Source: Gammaproteobacteria bacterium (GTDB lineage Bacteria; Pseudomonadota; Gammaproteobacteria; Pseudomonadales; Halomonadaceae). From it: 19,986 nucleotides of DNA. Positions within the stretch are counted from its first letter, which is position 1. The number at the start of each line of letters is the position of its first letter. A program made the translations under genes and the position numbers. Of the stretch, positions 1 to 6,480 are shown in pieces. The notes below the pieces were generated by a model that worked only from the letters and a program-made list of their open reading frames with translations, did not search any database and was not told the DNA's origin. The stretch lies in NCBI GenBank assembly GCA_023485185.1, contig JAMCZP010000349.1, positions 1-19,986 of the forward strand, in the 5' to 3' direction.

Positions 1-1022
1 GTTTCACTCAGCACCACGCCTATTTTGTGGTGAATGTGGATAAGCTCACCTATGCGGGTAACTTGATGTCGCTGGCCCCCGTGGCAGACAGTGATCGTTA
101 TGCCTTCGTACAGGCGGACATTAGCGATTCGCAGGCAATGCACCAGGTGTTTGAGCAGTATCAGCCCGATGCTGTTGTGCACTTGGCGGCGGAAAGCCAT
201 GTAGACCGCTCTATTGATGGCCCGGCGGCCTTTATTCATACCAATATTGTGGGTACTGCGGTGCTGCTGGAAGTGGCTCGCCATTATTGGAAGGGGCTGC
301 AGCAAAACGCGCCACAGAAAGCGGCTGTCTTTCGCTTTCATCATGTCTCAACCGATGAGGTATATGGCGATTTAGAGGGGCCTGATAGCCTTTTTACCGA
401 ACACACGCCATACGCGCCTAGCTCGCCTTATTCAGCCAGTAAGGCAAGCGCAGACCACTTAGTTCGTGCTTGGCACCGTACTTACGACCTGCCCACATTG
501 ATTACCAATTGTTCCAATAACTATGGGCCGTACCATTTTCCTGAAAAGCTGATCCCGCTGATGATTCTGAATGGCATGGCCGGTAAGCCGATGCCGGTTT
601 ATGGCAATGGCCAGCAGGTGCGTGATTGGCTGTATGTGGAAGACCATGCCCGCGCGCTTCTGGCGGTGTTGGCTAACGGCAGTGTGGGCGAGACTTATAA
701 TATTGGCGGCCATAACGAGCAGTCTAATCTGACGGTGGTGGAAACGGTTTGTACCTTGCTCGATGAACAGGTGGGCACGGCGCATTTATCAGGTAGGCGC
801 ACCCACCGTGAGTTAATCACGTTCGTGGAAGACCGCCCTGGCCACGACCTGCGCTATGCCATCGATGCAAGCAAAATGGCGCGTGAGCTTGGCTGGGTGC
901 CGAGTGAAACGTTTGAAACGGGCTTACGTAAGACCGTGCAGTGGTATTTGAATAATAAACACTGGTGGCAGGCAATCAATCGCCACGGTTACCAGGGAGA
1001 ACGTTTAGGAGTCGTGGAGTGA
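1..1022 (+). CDS. rmlB: dTDP-glucose 4,6-dehydratase RmlB, 5'-truncated by window edge
   Basis: Second enzyme of dTDP-L-rhamnose synthesis in the cytoplasm: NAD-dependent conversion of dTDP-glucose to dTDP-4-keto-6-deoxyglucose. The reading frame is open from the first complete codon at position 3, and the residues before the first in-frame GTG at 27 (FTQHHAYF) already fit the family, so the gene starts upstream and about 25 N-terminal residues with the NAD-binding glycine motif are missing. Visible motifs: [25 protein letters not shown], the catalytic STDEVYGDL (Thr-Asp-Glu), the short-chain dehydrogenase YSASK (Tyr-x3-Lys), and a C-terminal [11 protein letters not shown]. The stop codon overlaps the rmlD start (GTGA, 1019-1022), so the two are translationally coupled. 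Any promoter lies outside the window. Confidence 0.97.
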   Translation, partial: FTQHHAYFVVNVDKLTYAGNLMSLAPVADSDRYAFVQADISDSQAMHQVFEQYQPDAVVHLAAESHVDRSIDGPAAFIHTNIVGTAVLLEVARHYWKGLQQNAPQKAAVFRFHHVSTDEVYGDLEGPDSLFTEHTPYAPSSPYSASKASADHLVRAWHRTYDLPTLITNCSNNYGPYHFPEKLIPLMILNGMAGKPMPVYGNGQQVRDWLYVEDHARALLAVLANGSVGETYNIGGHNEQSNLTVVETVCTLLDEQVGTAHLSGRRTHRELITFVEDRPGHDLRYAIDASKMARELGWVPSETFETGLRKTVQWYLNNKHWWQAINRHGYQGERLGVVE

Positions 1023-1900
1023 AGATTTTAGTAACCGGTGGGAGTGGGCAAGTCGGTTTCGAGCTACAGCGCCAGCTGTGTTGTTTGGGGGATGTAATGG
1101 CCCCTTCGCGCTTGGAACTCGACCTAACTAACGCTGCAGCGGTAGACGCCTGGCTCGATGAACACCATCCTGGCCTCATCGTGAATGCCGCCGCGTTGAC
1201 CGATGTGGATGGCGCAGAAGAGACCCCTGAGTTAGCACAGCGCTTGAACGCGCAGTTGCCCGAGCAGTTGGCGGCCTATGCGGCGCAGCAGAACATCCTG
1301 CTGGTGCACTACTCGACCGATTACGTTTATGCCGGCACGGGCTCGGCCCCCTGGGAAGAAAGCGCCACCCCTGCCCCGTTAAACGCTTATGGCCACACCA
1401 AGCTGGCAGGTGATCAAGCCATTCAGCGCAGTGGCTGCCCTCACCTGATTTTTCGCACTAGCTGGGTGTACGCCGCCCGTGGCCAGAATTTCATGAACAC
1501 CATGCTGCGCTTGGGTGCGCAACGCAAAGCGCTTTCGGTGGTGGATGATCAAGTCGGTGCGCCTACCCCTGCGCGCTTGGTGGCGTTGGTGACGCTGTTA
1601 GCGATTAATCAGGGCATCGAAAGCGGGCTTTATCACCTGGCACCGCGGGGCAACACCAGTTGGTTTGGTTTCGCGCGGGCTATTTTTGAACATGCCAGAG
1701 CGCTGGATATGCCTCTCACCATGGGCGAAGAGCAGTTAACGGCGATTACTACCGTGGCTTACCCAACGCCTGCCCAGCGGCCGCTTAATTCGCGTTTGTC
1801 GTTATCAAAATTAGAAACGGCGTTGGGCATTGAGCTACCCAGCTGGCGTTTGCAGTTGGTGAATACCTTGGAAGAGCGTTGCCTGTTAGGTAACGGCTAA
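1019..1900 (+). CDS. rmlD: dTDP-4-dehydrorhamnose reductase RmlD
   Basis: Last step of dTDP-L-rhamnose synthesis: NAD(P)H-dependent reduction of dTDP-4-keto-L-rhamnose. The 293-aa protein is the usual family length. It begins [16 protein letters not shown], a Rossmann GxxGxxG, followed by YSTDYVYAG at about residues 98-106, the catalytic Tyr124-x3-Lys128 (YGHTK) and FRTSWVYA. I chose the GTG at 1019 because it gives the canonical N-terminus and has an AGGAG at 1007-1011 seven bases upstream; longer in-frame starts (e.g. 965) would add about 18 residues encoded inside rmlB and have no family support. It overlaps rmlB by 4 bp, and rmlA follows after 37 bp. Confidence 0.96.
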   Translation: MKILVTGGSGQVGFELQRQLCCLGDVMAPSRLELDLTNAAAVDAWLDEHHPGLIVNAAALTDVDGAEETPELAQRLNAQLPEQLAAYAAQQNILLVHYSTDYVYAGTGSAPWEESATPAPLNAYGHTKLAGDQAIQRSGCPHLIFRTSWVYAARGQNFMNTMLRLGAQRKALSVVDDQVGAPTPARLVALVTLLAINQGIESGLYHLAPRGNTSWFGFARAIFEHARALDMPLTMGEEQLTAITTVAYPTPAQRPLNSRLSLSKLETALGIELPSWRLQLVNTLEERCLLGNG

Positions 1901-1937
1901 CGCAATAGAAGTGCCAACGACACAGGAGTTTGGTGGA

Positions 1938-2831
1938 ATGCGCCGCAAAGGGATCATTTTAGCGGGGGGAACCGGCACCCGCCTGCACCCTATTACCTTG
2001 GGGGTGTCTAAGCAGTTACTGCCCATTTACGATAAGCCGATGATCTATTACCCCATCTCGGTGCTGATGTTGGCAGGTATTCGCGACATTTTGATTATTT
2101 CTACTCCCCACGATTTACCGCAGTACCGCAACCTATTGGGCAGTGGCGAGCAGTTTGGGGTGACGTTTGAGTATGCTGAACAGCCACGCCCGGAAGGGTT
2201 GGCCCAGGCGTTCTTGATTGGCGAGTCATTTATCGGTAACGACCCGGTTTGCATGGTGCTGGGGGACAATATCTTTCACGGGCAGCATTTCACTGAAAAG
2301 CTGTTACGCGCCAGCCAGCAGCCTAGCGGCGCGACGATTTTCGGCTATTGGGTGAAAGACCCTGAGCGCTTTGGTGTAATCGAGTTCGATGAGCGCGGCA
2401 ACGCGCTGGGCATTGAAGAAAAGCCCACGCAGCCAAAATCGGACTACGCGGTAACTGGTCTCTATTTTTACGATAACGATGTGGTGGAGATTGCCCGGCA
2501 GGTAACGCCTTCTGCCCGTGGTGAATTGGAGATCACCAGTATCAATAACGCTTATTTGCAGCGTGGCGATATGCAGGTGGAGCGCTTTGGGCGGGGCTTT
2601 GCCTGGCTGGATACCGGCACCCACGACAGCCTGCTGGAAGCCAGCCAGTATGTGCAAACCATCGAGCATCGCCAGGGCTTGAAGGTGGCGTGCCTGGAAG
2701 AAATTGGCTGGCAGAACGGTTGGTTGAGCCGCGATGCCTTGGCGCAACAGGCCGAAGCCCTGGCGAAAACCGGCTATGGGCAGTACTTACAGCGCCTGCT
2801 GGCCTCCCCTTCTGCCCTCGGCCAACGTTAA
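1938..2831 (+). CDS. rmlA: glucose-1-phosphate thymidylyltransferase RmlA
   Basis: First enzyme of the pathway: dTTP + glucose-1-phosphate gives dTDP-glucose + pyrophosphate. With the ATG at 1938 the protein has 297 aa, matching the family (about 290). Motifs: nucleotidyltransferase signature [14 protein letters not shown] near residues 5-18, [24 protein letters not shown] near residues 110-116, [29 protein letters not shown], and [20 protein letters not shown] at 1924-1928 sits 9 bases before the ATG; the in-frame GTG at 1911 would add nine residues with no family support. It lies between rmlD and rmlC in the same operon. The family is allosterically inhibited by dTDP-rhamnose, the pathway end product. 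Confidence 0.97.
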   Translation: MRRKGIILAGGTGTRLHPITLGVSKQLLPIYDKPMIYYPISVLMLAGIRDILIISTPHDLPQYRNLLGSGEQFGVTFEYAEQPRPEGLAQAFLIGESFIGNDPVCMVLGDNIFHGQHFTEKLLRASQQPSGATIFGYWVKDPERFGVIEFDERGNALGIEEKPTQPKSDYAVTGLYFYDNDVVEIARQVTPSARGELEITSINNAYLQRGDMQVERFGRGFAWLDTGTHDSLLEASQYVQTIEHRQGLKVACLEEIGWQNGWLSRDALAQQAEALAKTGYGQYLQRLLASPSALGQR

Positions 2832-2872
2832 ATGGCTGTTGGTTAATGGCTGTTTGTGAATGGCTATCGACT
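2831..2872 (+). repeat. three 14-bp direct repeats in the rmlA-rmlC spacer
   Basis: The heptamer AATGGCT recurs exactly every 14 bases at 2831, 2845 and 2859. The first two copies continue almost identically (GTTGGTT and GTTTGTG); the third diverges (ATCGACT). The array fills the spacer between the rmlA stop and the rmlC ribosome binding site, so it is probably slippage-derived or a weak translation spacer. No protein repeat is encoded. Confidence 0.6.
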
Positions 2873-2885
2873 CAAGGTAATGGCA

Positions 2886-3431
2886 ATGTTGTTCGAGCAG
2901 TTACGTATTCCTGATGTTTGGTTGTTAACCCCCAAGGTGTTAGGTGATTCGCGCGGTTTTTTTATGGAAACCTTTCGCCAGCATGAATTCGACGCCCACT
3001 GCGGTCAGTACTCCTTTGTGCAGGACAACCACAGCAAATCGAAACAGGGCATTCTGCGTGGCCTGCATTACCAGTTGGAAAAGCCCCAGGGCAAACTGGT
3101 ACGCGTCACCCTCGGTGAAGTGTTCGATGTGGCGGTGGATCTACGCCAAAACAGCCCGACTTTTGGGCAGTGGACGGGGGCTTACCTCAGTGCCGAAAAT
3201 AGCCAAATGCTCTGGATCCCCCCCGGCTTCGCCCATGGGTTTTATGTCACCAGTGAAGCGGCTGAATTCCAGTACAAATGCACCGATTACTACCACCCCG
3301 GCGATGAGTATTCCCTGCGCTGGGATGACCCCAAAGTAGGCATCGAGTGGCCGTTGGTCGATGGCAAACCGCCCACCCTTTCGGCCAAAGATGACCAAGC
3401 ACTGGCATGGGCTGATGCGCCTGTGTTTTGA
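2886..3431 (+). CDS. rmlC: dTDP-4-dehydrorhamnose 3,5-epimerase RmlC
   Basis: Third pathway enzyme: epimerises dTDP-4-keto-6-deoxyglucose at C3 and C5, cofactor-free, in a cupin fold. The 181-aa length is typical. Visible signatures: DSRGFFMETF near the N-terminus, FVQDNHSKSKQGILRGLHYQ with the catalytic His, GKLVRVTLGEVFDVAVDLR, WIPPGFAHGFYV, EFQYKCTDYYHPGDE and the C-terminal GIEWPL. Starts at GTG 2856 and ATG 2880 are also in frame; I chose ATG 2886 because AAGG at 2874-2877 is then eight bases upstream and the N-terminus MLFEQLRIPDVWLL matches the family. It is the last gene of the rmlBDAC operon, with no clear intrinsic terminator directly after it. Confidence 0.96.
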   Translation: MLFEQLRIPDVWLLTPKVLGDSRGFFMETFRQHEFDAHCGQYSFVQDNHSKSKQGILRGLHYQLEKPQGKLVRVTLGEVFDVAVDLRQNSPTFGQWTGAYLSAENSQMLWIPPGFAHGFYVTSEAAEFQYKCTDYYHPGDEYSLRWDDPKVGIEWPLVDGKPPTLSAKDDQALAWADAPVF

Positions 3432-3538
3432 TGCACATGAGTTTTGATGTGAGTCTCACGCTTCAGTGTCATTGAGTCAGCCAACACTGTTATTTCTCAT
3501 CAGTGCCTGTTGACTTATTTTTAGTCCTCAATGGCTGT

Positions 3539-3564
3539 TGTCCCGCGTCCTGGGACGCGGGACA
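3539..3564. repeat. 26-bp perfect palindromic element
   Basis: TGTCCCGCGTCC (3539-3550), a two-base centre TG, and the exact reverse complement GGACGCGGGACA (3553-3564). No T-tract follows on either strand, so it is a poor intrinsic terminator. Such GC-rich palindromes can be REP-like repeats, operator sites or cruciform/transposase targets. It sits in the 278-bp spacer between rmlC and the toxin-antitoxin locus, the point where the sequence becomes visibly AT-richer. Confidence 0.7.
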
Positions 3565-3591
3565 CAAGGGCTGGAGGAGCCATGAAAAGTC

Positions 3592-3705
3592 ATGTTTAAA
3601 AAACTTGATTATGTGAGCTTTTCCCTAACTCATCATCACAGTGCGATGGGACTGCATGCTATGCTTGATCAAGAAGAGCAAGAATCCCAACCAAGTGAGG
3701 TGTAA
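3592..3705 (+). CDS. possible 37-aa small protein upstream of antitoxin
   Basis: An ORF from ATG 3592 to TAA 3703-3705 encodes a 37-residue peptide beginning MFKKLDYVSFSLTHHH and ending in an acidic tail (DQEEQES...). It stops 4 bases before the antitoxin ATG, which fits translational coupling. Against it: the strong GGAGGAG at 3573-3579 is 12 bases away from this ATG and lies instead 2 bases upstream of ATG 3582, which opens a five-codon ORF (MKSHV, stop 3597-3599) overlapping it. The pair could be leader peptide plus small protein, or a spurious ORF. I recognise no family. Confidence 0.3.
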   Translation: MFKKLDYVSFSLTHHHSAMGLHAMLDQEEQESQPSEV

Positions 3706-3709
3706 GTAA

Positions 3710-3970
3710 ATGACGCCTAAAACACCGAGCCGTATACGTAAGCATGCGCGCAAAGACCCCATGGAAGACACGCGTAAACTACAACGCTATGCACGCAATG
3801 CTTCACACGCAGCGATAAAGCAGCAGCTTGCGCGGGGTGTGCCCGTGGTTTATGTGAAAAACGGTAACATTGTAAAAGTCAGTGCTGATAAAACGGAAAA
3901 GGTTATAAAGGCGGGGGCACCTAAAAAGCCGTTTGATCTACGGGCTTACTTATGCCAAGACTCAGATTAA
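3710..3970 (+). CDS. putative antitoxin of zeta-type TA system
   Basis: An 86-aa, strongly basic protein (N-terminal RIRKHARK, then repeated Lys/Arg) with a central segment GVPVVYVKNGNIVKVSADKT and C-terminal KPFDLRAYL. No DNA-binding or enzymatic motif is recognised. The antitoxin call rests on context: it lies directly upstream of a zeta-type kinase and overlaps its start by 19 bp, the classical arrangement for a translationally coupled antitoxin-toxin pair. GAGG at 3697-3700 precedes the ATG at a workable distance. The region is AT-richer than the rml genes, which suggests transfer. It shows no visible similarity to the small protein at 19143-19331 that precedes the second toxin, so the two antitoxins appear to be of different families. 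Confidence 0.65.
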   Translation: MTPKTPSRIRKHARKDPMEDTRKLQRYARNASHAAIKQQLARGVPVVYVKNGNIVKVSADKTEKVIKAGAPKKPFDLRAYLCQDSD

Positions 3971-4641
3971 TCGCAGGGCCTAATGGGTCAGGAAAAACAA
4001 CGCTTGCTCGCTATTTAATTAGTCAAAATGTGCCGTTAGGCCAATATATTAATCCTGACGACATCGCAAAATACATACCCTTTCCTGAAGTATTAAAAAA
4101 GACAGCCGAGGCGCTCGGAGTTGATACGCCCCTGTATGATAACGCTGAGTCATTTGACGCTACATTCGCAGCCCTACTTGCCCAGCGTATCGCTATTGGC
4201 CTGCGCGAAGAGTGGGTAAATGCGCAGCTTTCTTTAACTTATGAATCTGTCCTGAGCCATCAAAGCCACCTGGGGTTTGTCGATCAAGCTAATCAAGCAG
4301 GGTTTGAGAGCTATCTTTATTATATTTGTACAAGTGATCCGTTAATAAATCAGGAACGTGTCAAGCAGCGCGTCATCGCGGGAGGTCACGATGTGCCTGA
4401 AGATAAAATCATCAGCCGCTATGAGAATAGCCTGTCCCTTCTTTACAGCATGTCAAAGAAATGTAAGCGAGTATATTTCTTTGACAATTCTGGAGAAGAA
4501 CACATTCACTTTGCCGAAATAACTTCCGATGGCTTTCTGGATATTTACAAAAAAGAATTCGAACAAATTGATGCTTCTTGGTTTGTTGAGGCCCTACTTA
4601 AAAAATGGCCACATAATAAGATAAGGCTCGCATCGCCTTGA
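3952..4641 (+). CDS. zeta-toxin family P-loop kinase (COG4185-like)
   Basis: A 229-aa P-loop protein starting MPRLRLIAGPNGSGKTT, with Walker A at residues 9-16. The conserved zeta-toxin positions are visible: Asp36 in YINPDDIA, Glu98 in TYESVLS (where zeta has a catalytic acid followed by Ser/Thr), the RVKQRVIAGGHDVP segment with Arg140, and Arg156 in KIISRYENS. Characterised zeta toxins phosphorylate UDP-N-acetylglucosamine and block peptidoglycan synthesis; the substrate of this COG4185-like branch is not established, so UDP-GlcNAc is an inference. All key residues are present, so it is probably active. No good Shine-Dalgarno precedes the ATG, which fits coupling to the overlapping antitoxin. 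The gene next to it makes nucleotide sugars, but no functional link is shown. Confidence 0.85.
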   Translation: MPRLRLIAGPNGSGKTTLARYLISQNVPLGQYINPDDIAKYIPFPEVLKKTAEALGVDTPLYDNAESFDATFAALLAQRIAIGLREEWVNAQLSLTYESVLSHQSHLGFVDQANQAGFESYLYYICTSDPLINQERVKQRVIAGGHDVPEDKIISRYENSLSLLYSMSKKCKRVYFFDNSGEEHIHFAEITSDGFLDIYKKEFEQIDASWFVEALLKKWPHNKIRLASP

Positions 4642-4704
4642 ATAAACACGACTGAACACTTGAGTAATACACATTTTGATTAATTATGCATCTTTGACAC
4701 GAGG

Positions 4705-4786
4705 GTCATCACGAGCGGAGCGTGGCGATCTGCTTTTGGTGCCACCGCTGGTTTGAGATTGCTTCGTCGTGCCTCCTCGCAATGAC
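4705..4786. repeat. 82-bp imperfect palindromic repeat (MITE-like)
   Basis: The element begins GTCATCACGAGCGGAGCG and ends with CTCCTCGCAATGAC, the approximate reverse complement (GTCAT..CGAG..GATCT arms, 27-31 bp each). The arms flank a centre of about 24 bp. The type GTCATTGCGAGGAGGC...GCAATCT is a widely dispersed non-coding palindromic repeat in bacterial genomes, which fits a non-autonomous mobile or transcribed hairpin. A further inverted hexamer, ATGCCT/AGGCAT, lies just downstream at about 4791-4813. Short ORFs across this segment on both strands are by-products of the palindrome. Confidence 0.75.
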
Positions 4787-4888
4787 GCGAATGCCTGCAC
4801 TTGAGGGAGGCATCCTTAGCTCGCGACCCTTTAGTCTTTTTGTTTTCTTTTTCACTGTTATACATTTCGCTTTTATTAAGGAATCATC

Positions 4889-6325
4889 ATGGAGCCGTTA
4901 CCGATCAACGTGAGCAGTATGCCCTCGATTGTTGAGATGCTTGCCGAGGCGACTAGTGACAGCGCTGGCGTTGCTGTGATGCCAACTGTTATGACTAACC
5001 AGGCGTGGCACGAAGCGGTTCGCCAGCACGAGGGCGAACAGTGCTGGGTATGGTGTTTTATGGCGCCGTGGGAGTGGGCGTTGATGCAACCCGAAACGCC
5101 TTCCGAGCAGAGCTGGCTGGCGTGGGTAGACGCCCAGCGCCAGGTATTGCAGTTACGCCGCCTGCTGGGGCCACAGTTACAGTTTGTGCGGGCTAGCCAG
5201 TTACCGCGTTTTCTAGCCTCTTTGGATCAAGCGGCTGAGCACGAAACACCGCACGACTTGCCATTGCTCGCCTCGGCGGCAGGCCCTGAATTAGCCGCCA
5301 CCTTGGCAAAAATGCACTTGGAAATGGTGCCGCAAAGCCAGGCGTTGGAATCCGCTTGGGAGGTGTTTGAAACCCTGGAGGCGGCTGCTTGGTTACCTGA
5401 AGGGGCGGCTCCCTTGTTTCGTGATGCCTTGGTCAACACCCACGTCAATTGGCCGCTTTTATTACCACTTTTACATGCCGGGTGTGAGGCACCGGCACTT
5501 CGTGAGCAGGTAAGCCAGCAACGCCAACGGGCGGAACTGGCAAACGCGCAAGTGGCGGAGCAAACCGCTTATGCGCAGCAATGCGAAACGCAATATAGCT
5601 TGTTGGTAAGCGAGCATAAGAAAGCACAGGAAGAGCATCAGCAGGAAGTAGCCGCACTACGCACCCAGCAGCAGGCAAGCCAGCGCGAGCGGGAAGAAGT
5701 GGAAGAAGAAAACGCGCTATTGCTGGCTCAGTTACACCACGTGCAGGAAGAGCTGGAAACGTACTTTTTAAACCAGCAAACGCTGGAGCAGCGCGAAAAG
5801 ACCTTAAAGGATGACGTCAGCCAATTGCAGAAGCGCCTTGCTGAACAGCAAGCCGCGCTGGATAAAGCACAGAGCGAGCGTGACCAGTTAGCCAAGCAGC
5901 AAGCCAGCCAGTTGCAAGAAGCGTCGCAGCAGTATCAAAAGGCACTAGACGATGTAAAACAGAAACTACAGGCGTCTGAAGCCCGTGCCTCGCAATTGCA
6001 GGCTAAAGCCCAGAGCGAACGCGATCAGTTAGCCAAGCAGCAAGCCAGCCAGTTACAAGAAGCATCGCAGCAGCATCAAAAGGCACTAGATGACGTAGCG
6101 CAGAAACTGCAGACTTCTGAAACGCGCTTATCGCAGCAGCAAGCGGAGCAAAGCGAGCTACATGAGGAGAATGACTTGTTGTTAAGCCAGCTCCATCAGG
6201 TTCAGGAAGAGTTGGAGCGCTATTTCCTCGCTAACCGCGAATACCAATCAGCGATGGGGAGTGCCCGCCAGACGTTTACTCGTGCTAGAACACAAGTGAG
6301 CCAGTTGGCGAAGAAAGCCAGGTGA
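4889..6325 (+). CDS. long coiled-coil protein of polysaccharide-locus type
   Basis: A 478-aa protein with no signal peptide or transmembrane segment visible. Residues 1 to about 200 look globular and Trp-rich (CWVWCFMAPWEWALM). From about 205 to 455 it is a Gln/Glu/Ala-rich coiled coil, ending in a basic tail (TRARTQVSQLAKKAR). The motif EEN-x-LLL-x-QLH-x-VQEELE-x-YF occurs twice, at about residues 272 and 426, framing two 47-residue tandem repeats. From memory, similar QLHQVQEELE motifs occur in proteins encoded beside capsule or O-antigen glycosyltransferases, so a scaffolding role in surface-polysaccharide export or length control is possible but unproven. AAGGA at 4878-4882 supports the ATG. 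The stop codon (6323-6325) coincides with the right end of the tnpB element, so the C-terminus may have been altered by that insertion. Confidence 0.8.
   Translation: MEPLPINVSSMPSIVEMLAEATSDSAGVAVMPTVMTNQAWHEAVRQHEGEQCWVWCFMAPWEWALMQPETPSEQSWLAWVDAQRQVLQLRRLLGPQLQFVRASQLPRFLASLDQAAEHETPHDLPLLASAAGPELAATLAKMHLEMVPQSQALESAWEVFETLEAAAWLPEGAAPLFRDALVNTHVNWPLLLPLLHAGCEAPALREQVSQQRQRAELANAQVAEQTAYAQQCETQYSLLVSEHKKAQEEHQQEVAALRTQQQASQREREEVEEENALLLAQLHHVQEELETYFLNQQTLEQREKTLKDDVSQLQKRLAEQQAALDKAQSERDQLAKQQASQLQEASQQYQKALDDVKQKLQASEARASQLQAKAQSERDQLAKQQASQLQEASQQHQKALDDVAQKLQTSETRLSQQQAEQSELHEENDLLLSQLHQVQEELERYFLANREYQSAMGSARQTFTRARTQVSQLAKKAR
5867..6148 (+). repeat. 141-bp in-frame tandem duplication, two copies
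   Basis: Two adjacent 141-bp units (5867-6007 and 6008-6148) encode 47-residue coiled-coil repeats, both opening AQSERDQLAKQQASQLQEA and continuing with QKALDDV-x-QKLQ. The copies differ mostly at third codon positions and at a few residues, so the duplication is not brand new but is recent enough to remain highly similar. It lengthens the coiled coil and could vary in number between strains. Confidence 0.85.
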
Positions 6326-6480
6326 CTGCTCCCCACCCTAAGTCGCTCCGCGAGCACGGGTGAGGCTTCCAACTTCTCAGGCAGCAACCGGCGCGTGGCC
6401 GGGTTTACGCATGCCTCCGTTGACAGAGACCGACAGTCCTGCGGCCTTTAATTTTAAAATGCCTTGCTGGCGGATATTGA
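6322..6480 (-). ncRNA. candidate omega-RNA (reRNA) of TnpB
   Basis: TnpB nucleases use a guide RNA made from the 3' end of tnpB plus the element's right end, with the guide taken from flanking DNA. Here the - strand shows a CCGGC/GCCGG hairpin inside the tnpB 3' end (6388-6402). Past the stop is a nested hairpin: outer stem CCTCACCC/GGGTGGGG (6358-6365 with 6331-6338), inner stem GCTC/GAGC (6352-6355 with 6345-6348). The RNA would run off the right end near 6322 into about 16-20 bases complementary to the end of the coiled-coil gene. The 5' boundary is a guess. Confidence 0.5.

Noticed and set aside
965..1018. Longer N-terminus for RmlD starting at ATG 965
   Set aside because: The extra 18 residues are encoded inside rmlB and do not fit the family; GTG 1019 has a good AGGAG at the right distance and starts at the Rossmann motif.
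3539..3564. Palindrome as intrinsic terminator of the rml operon
   Set aside because: No T-tract follows on either strand, and it lies about 110 bases past the rmlC stop.
3594..3608. Programmed frameshift at the A6 run near 3598
   Set aside because: The run is not in the phase of a slippery heptamer for either overlapping small ORF.
4680..4913. Short ORFs on both strands over the 82-bp repeat
   Set aside because: They arise from the palindromic repeat and its flank, with no family resemblance, and the + strand one runs into the coiled-coil gene start.
5867..6148. CRISPR-like direct repeats
   Set aside because: These are two 141-bp in-frame protein-coding duplications without spacers.
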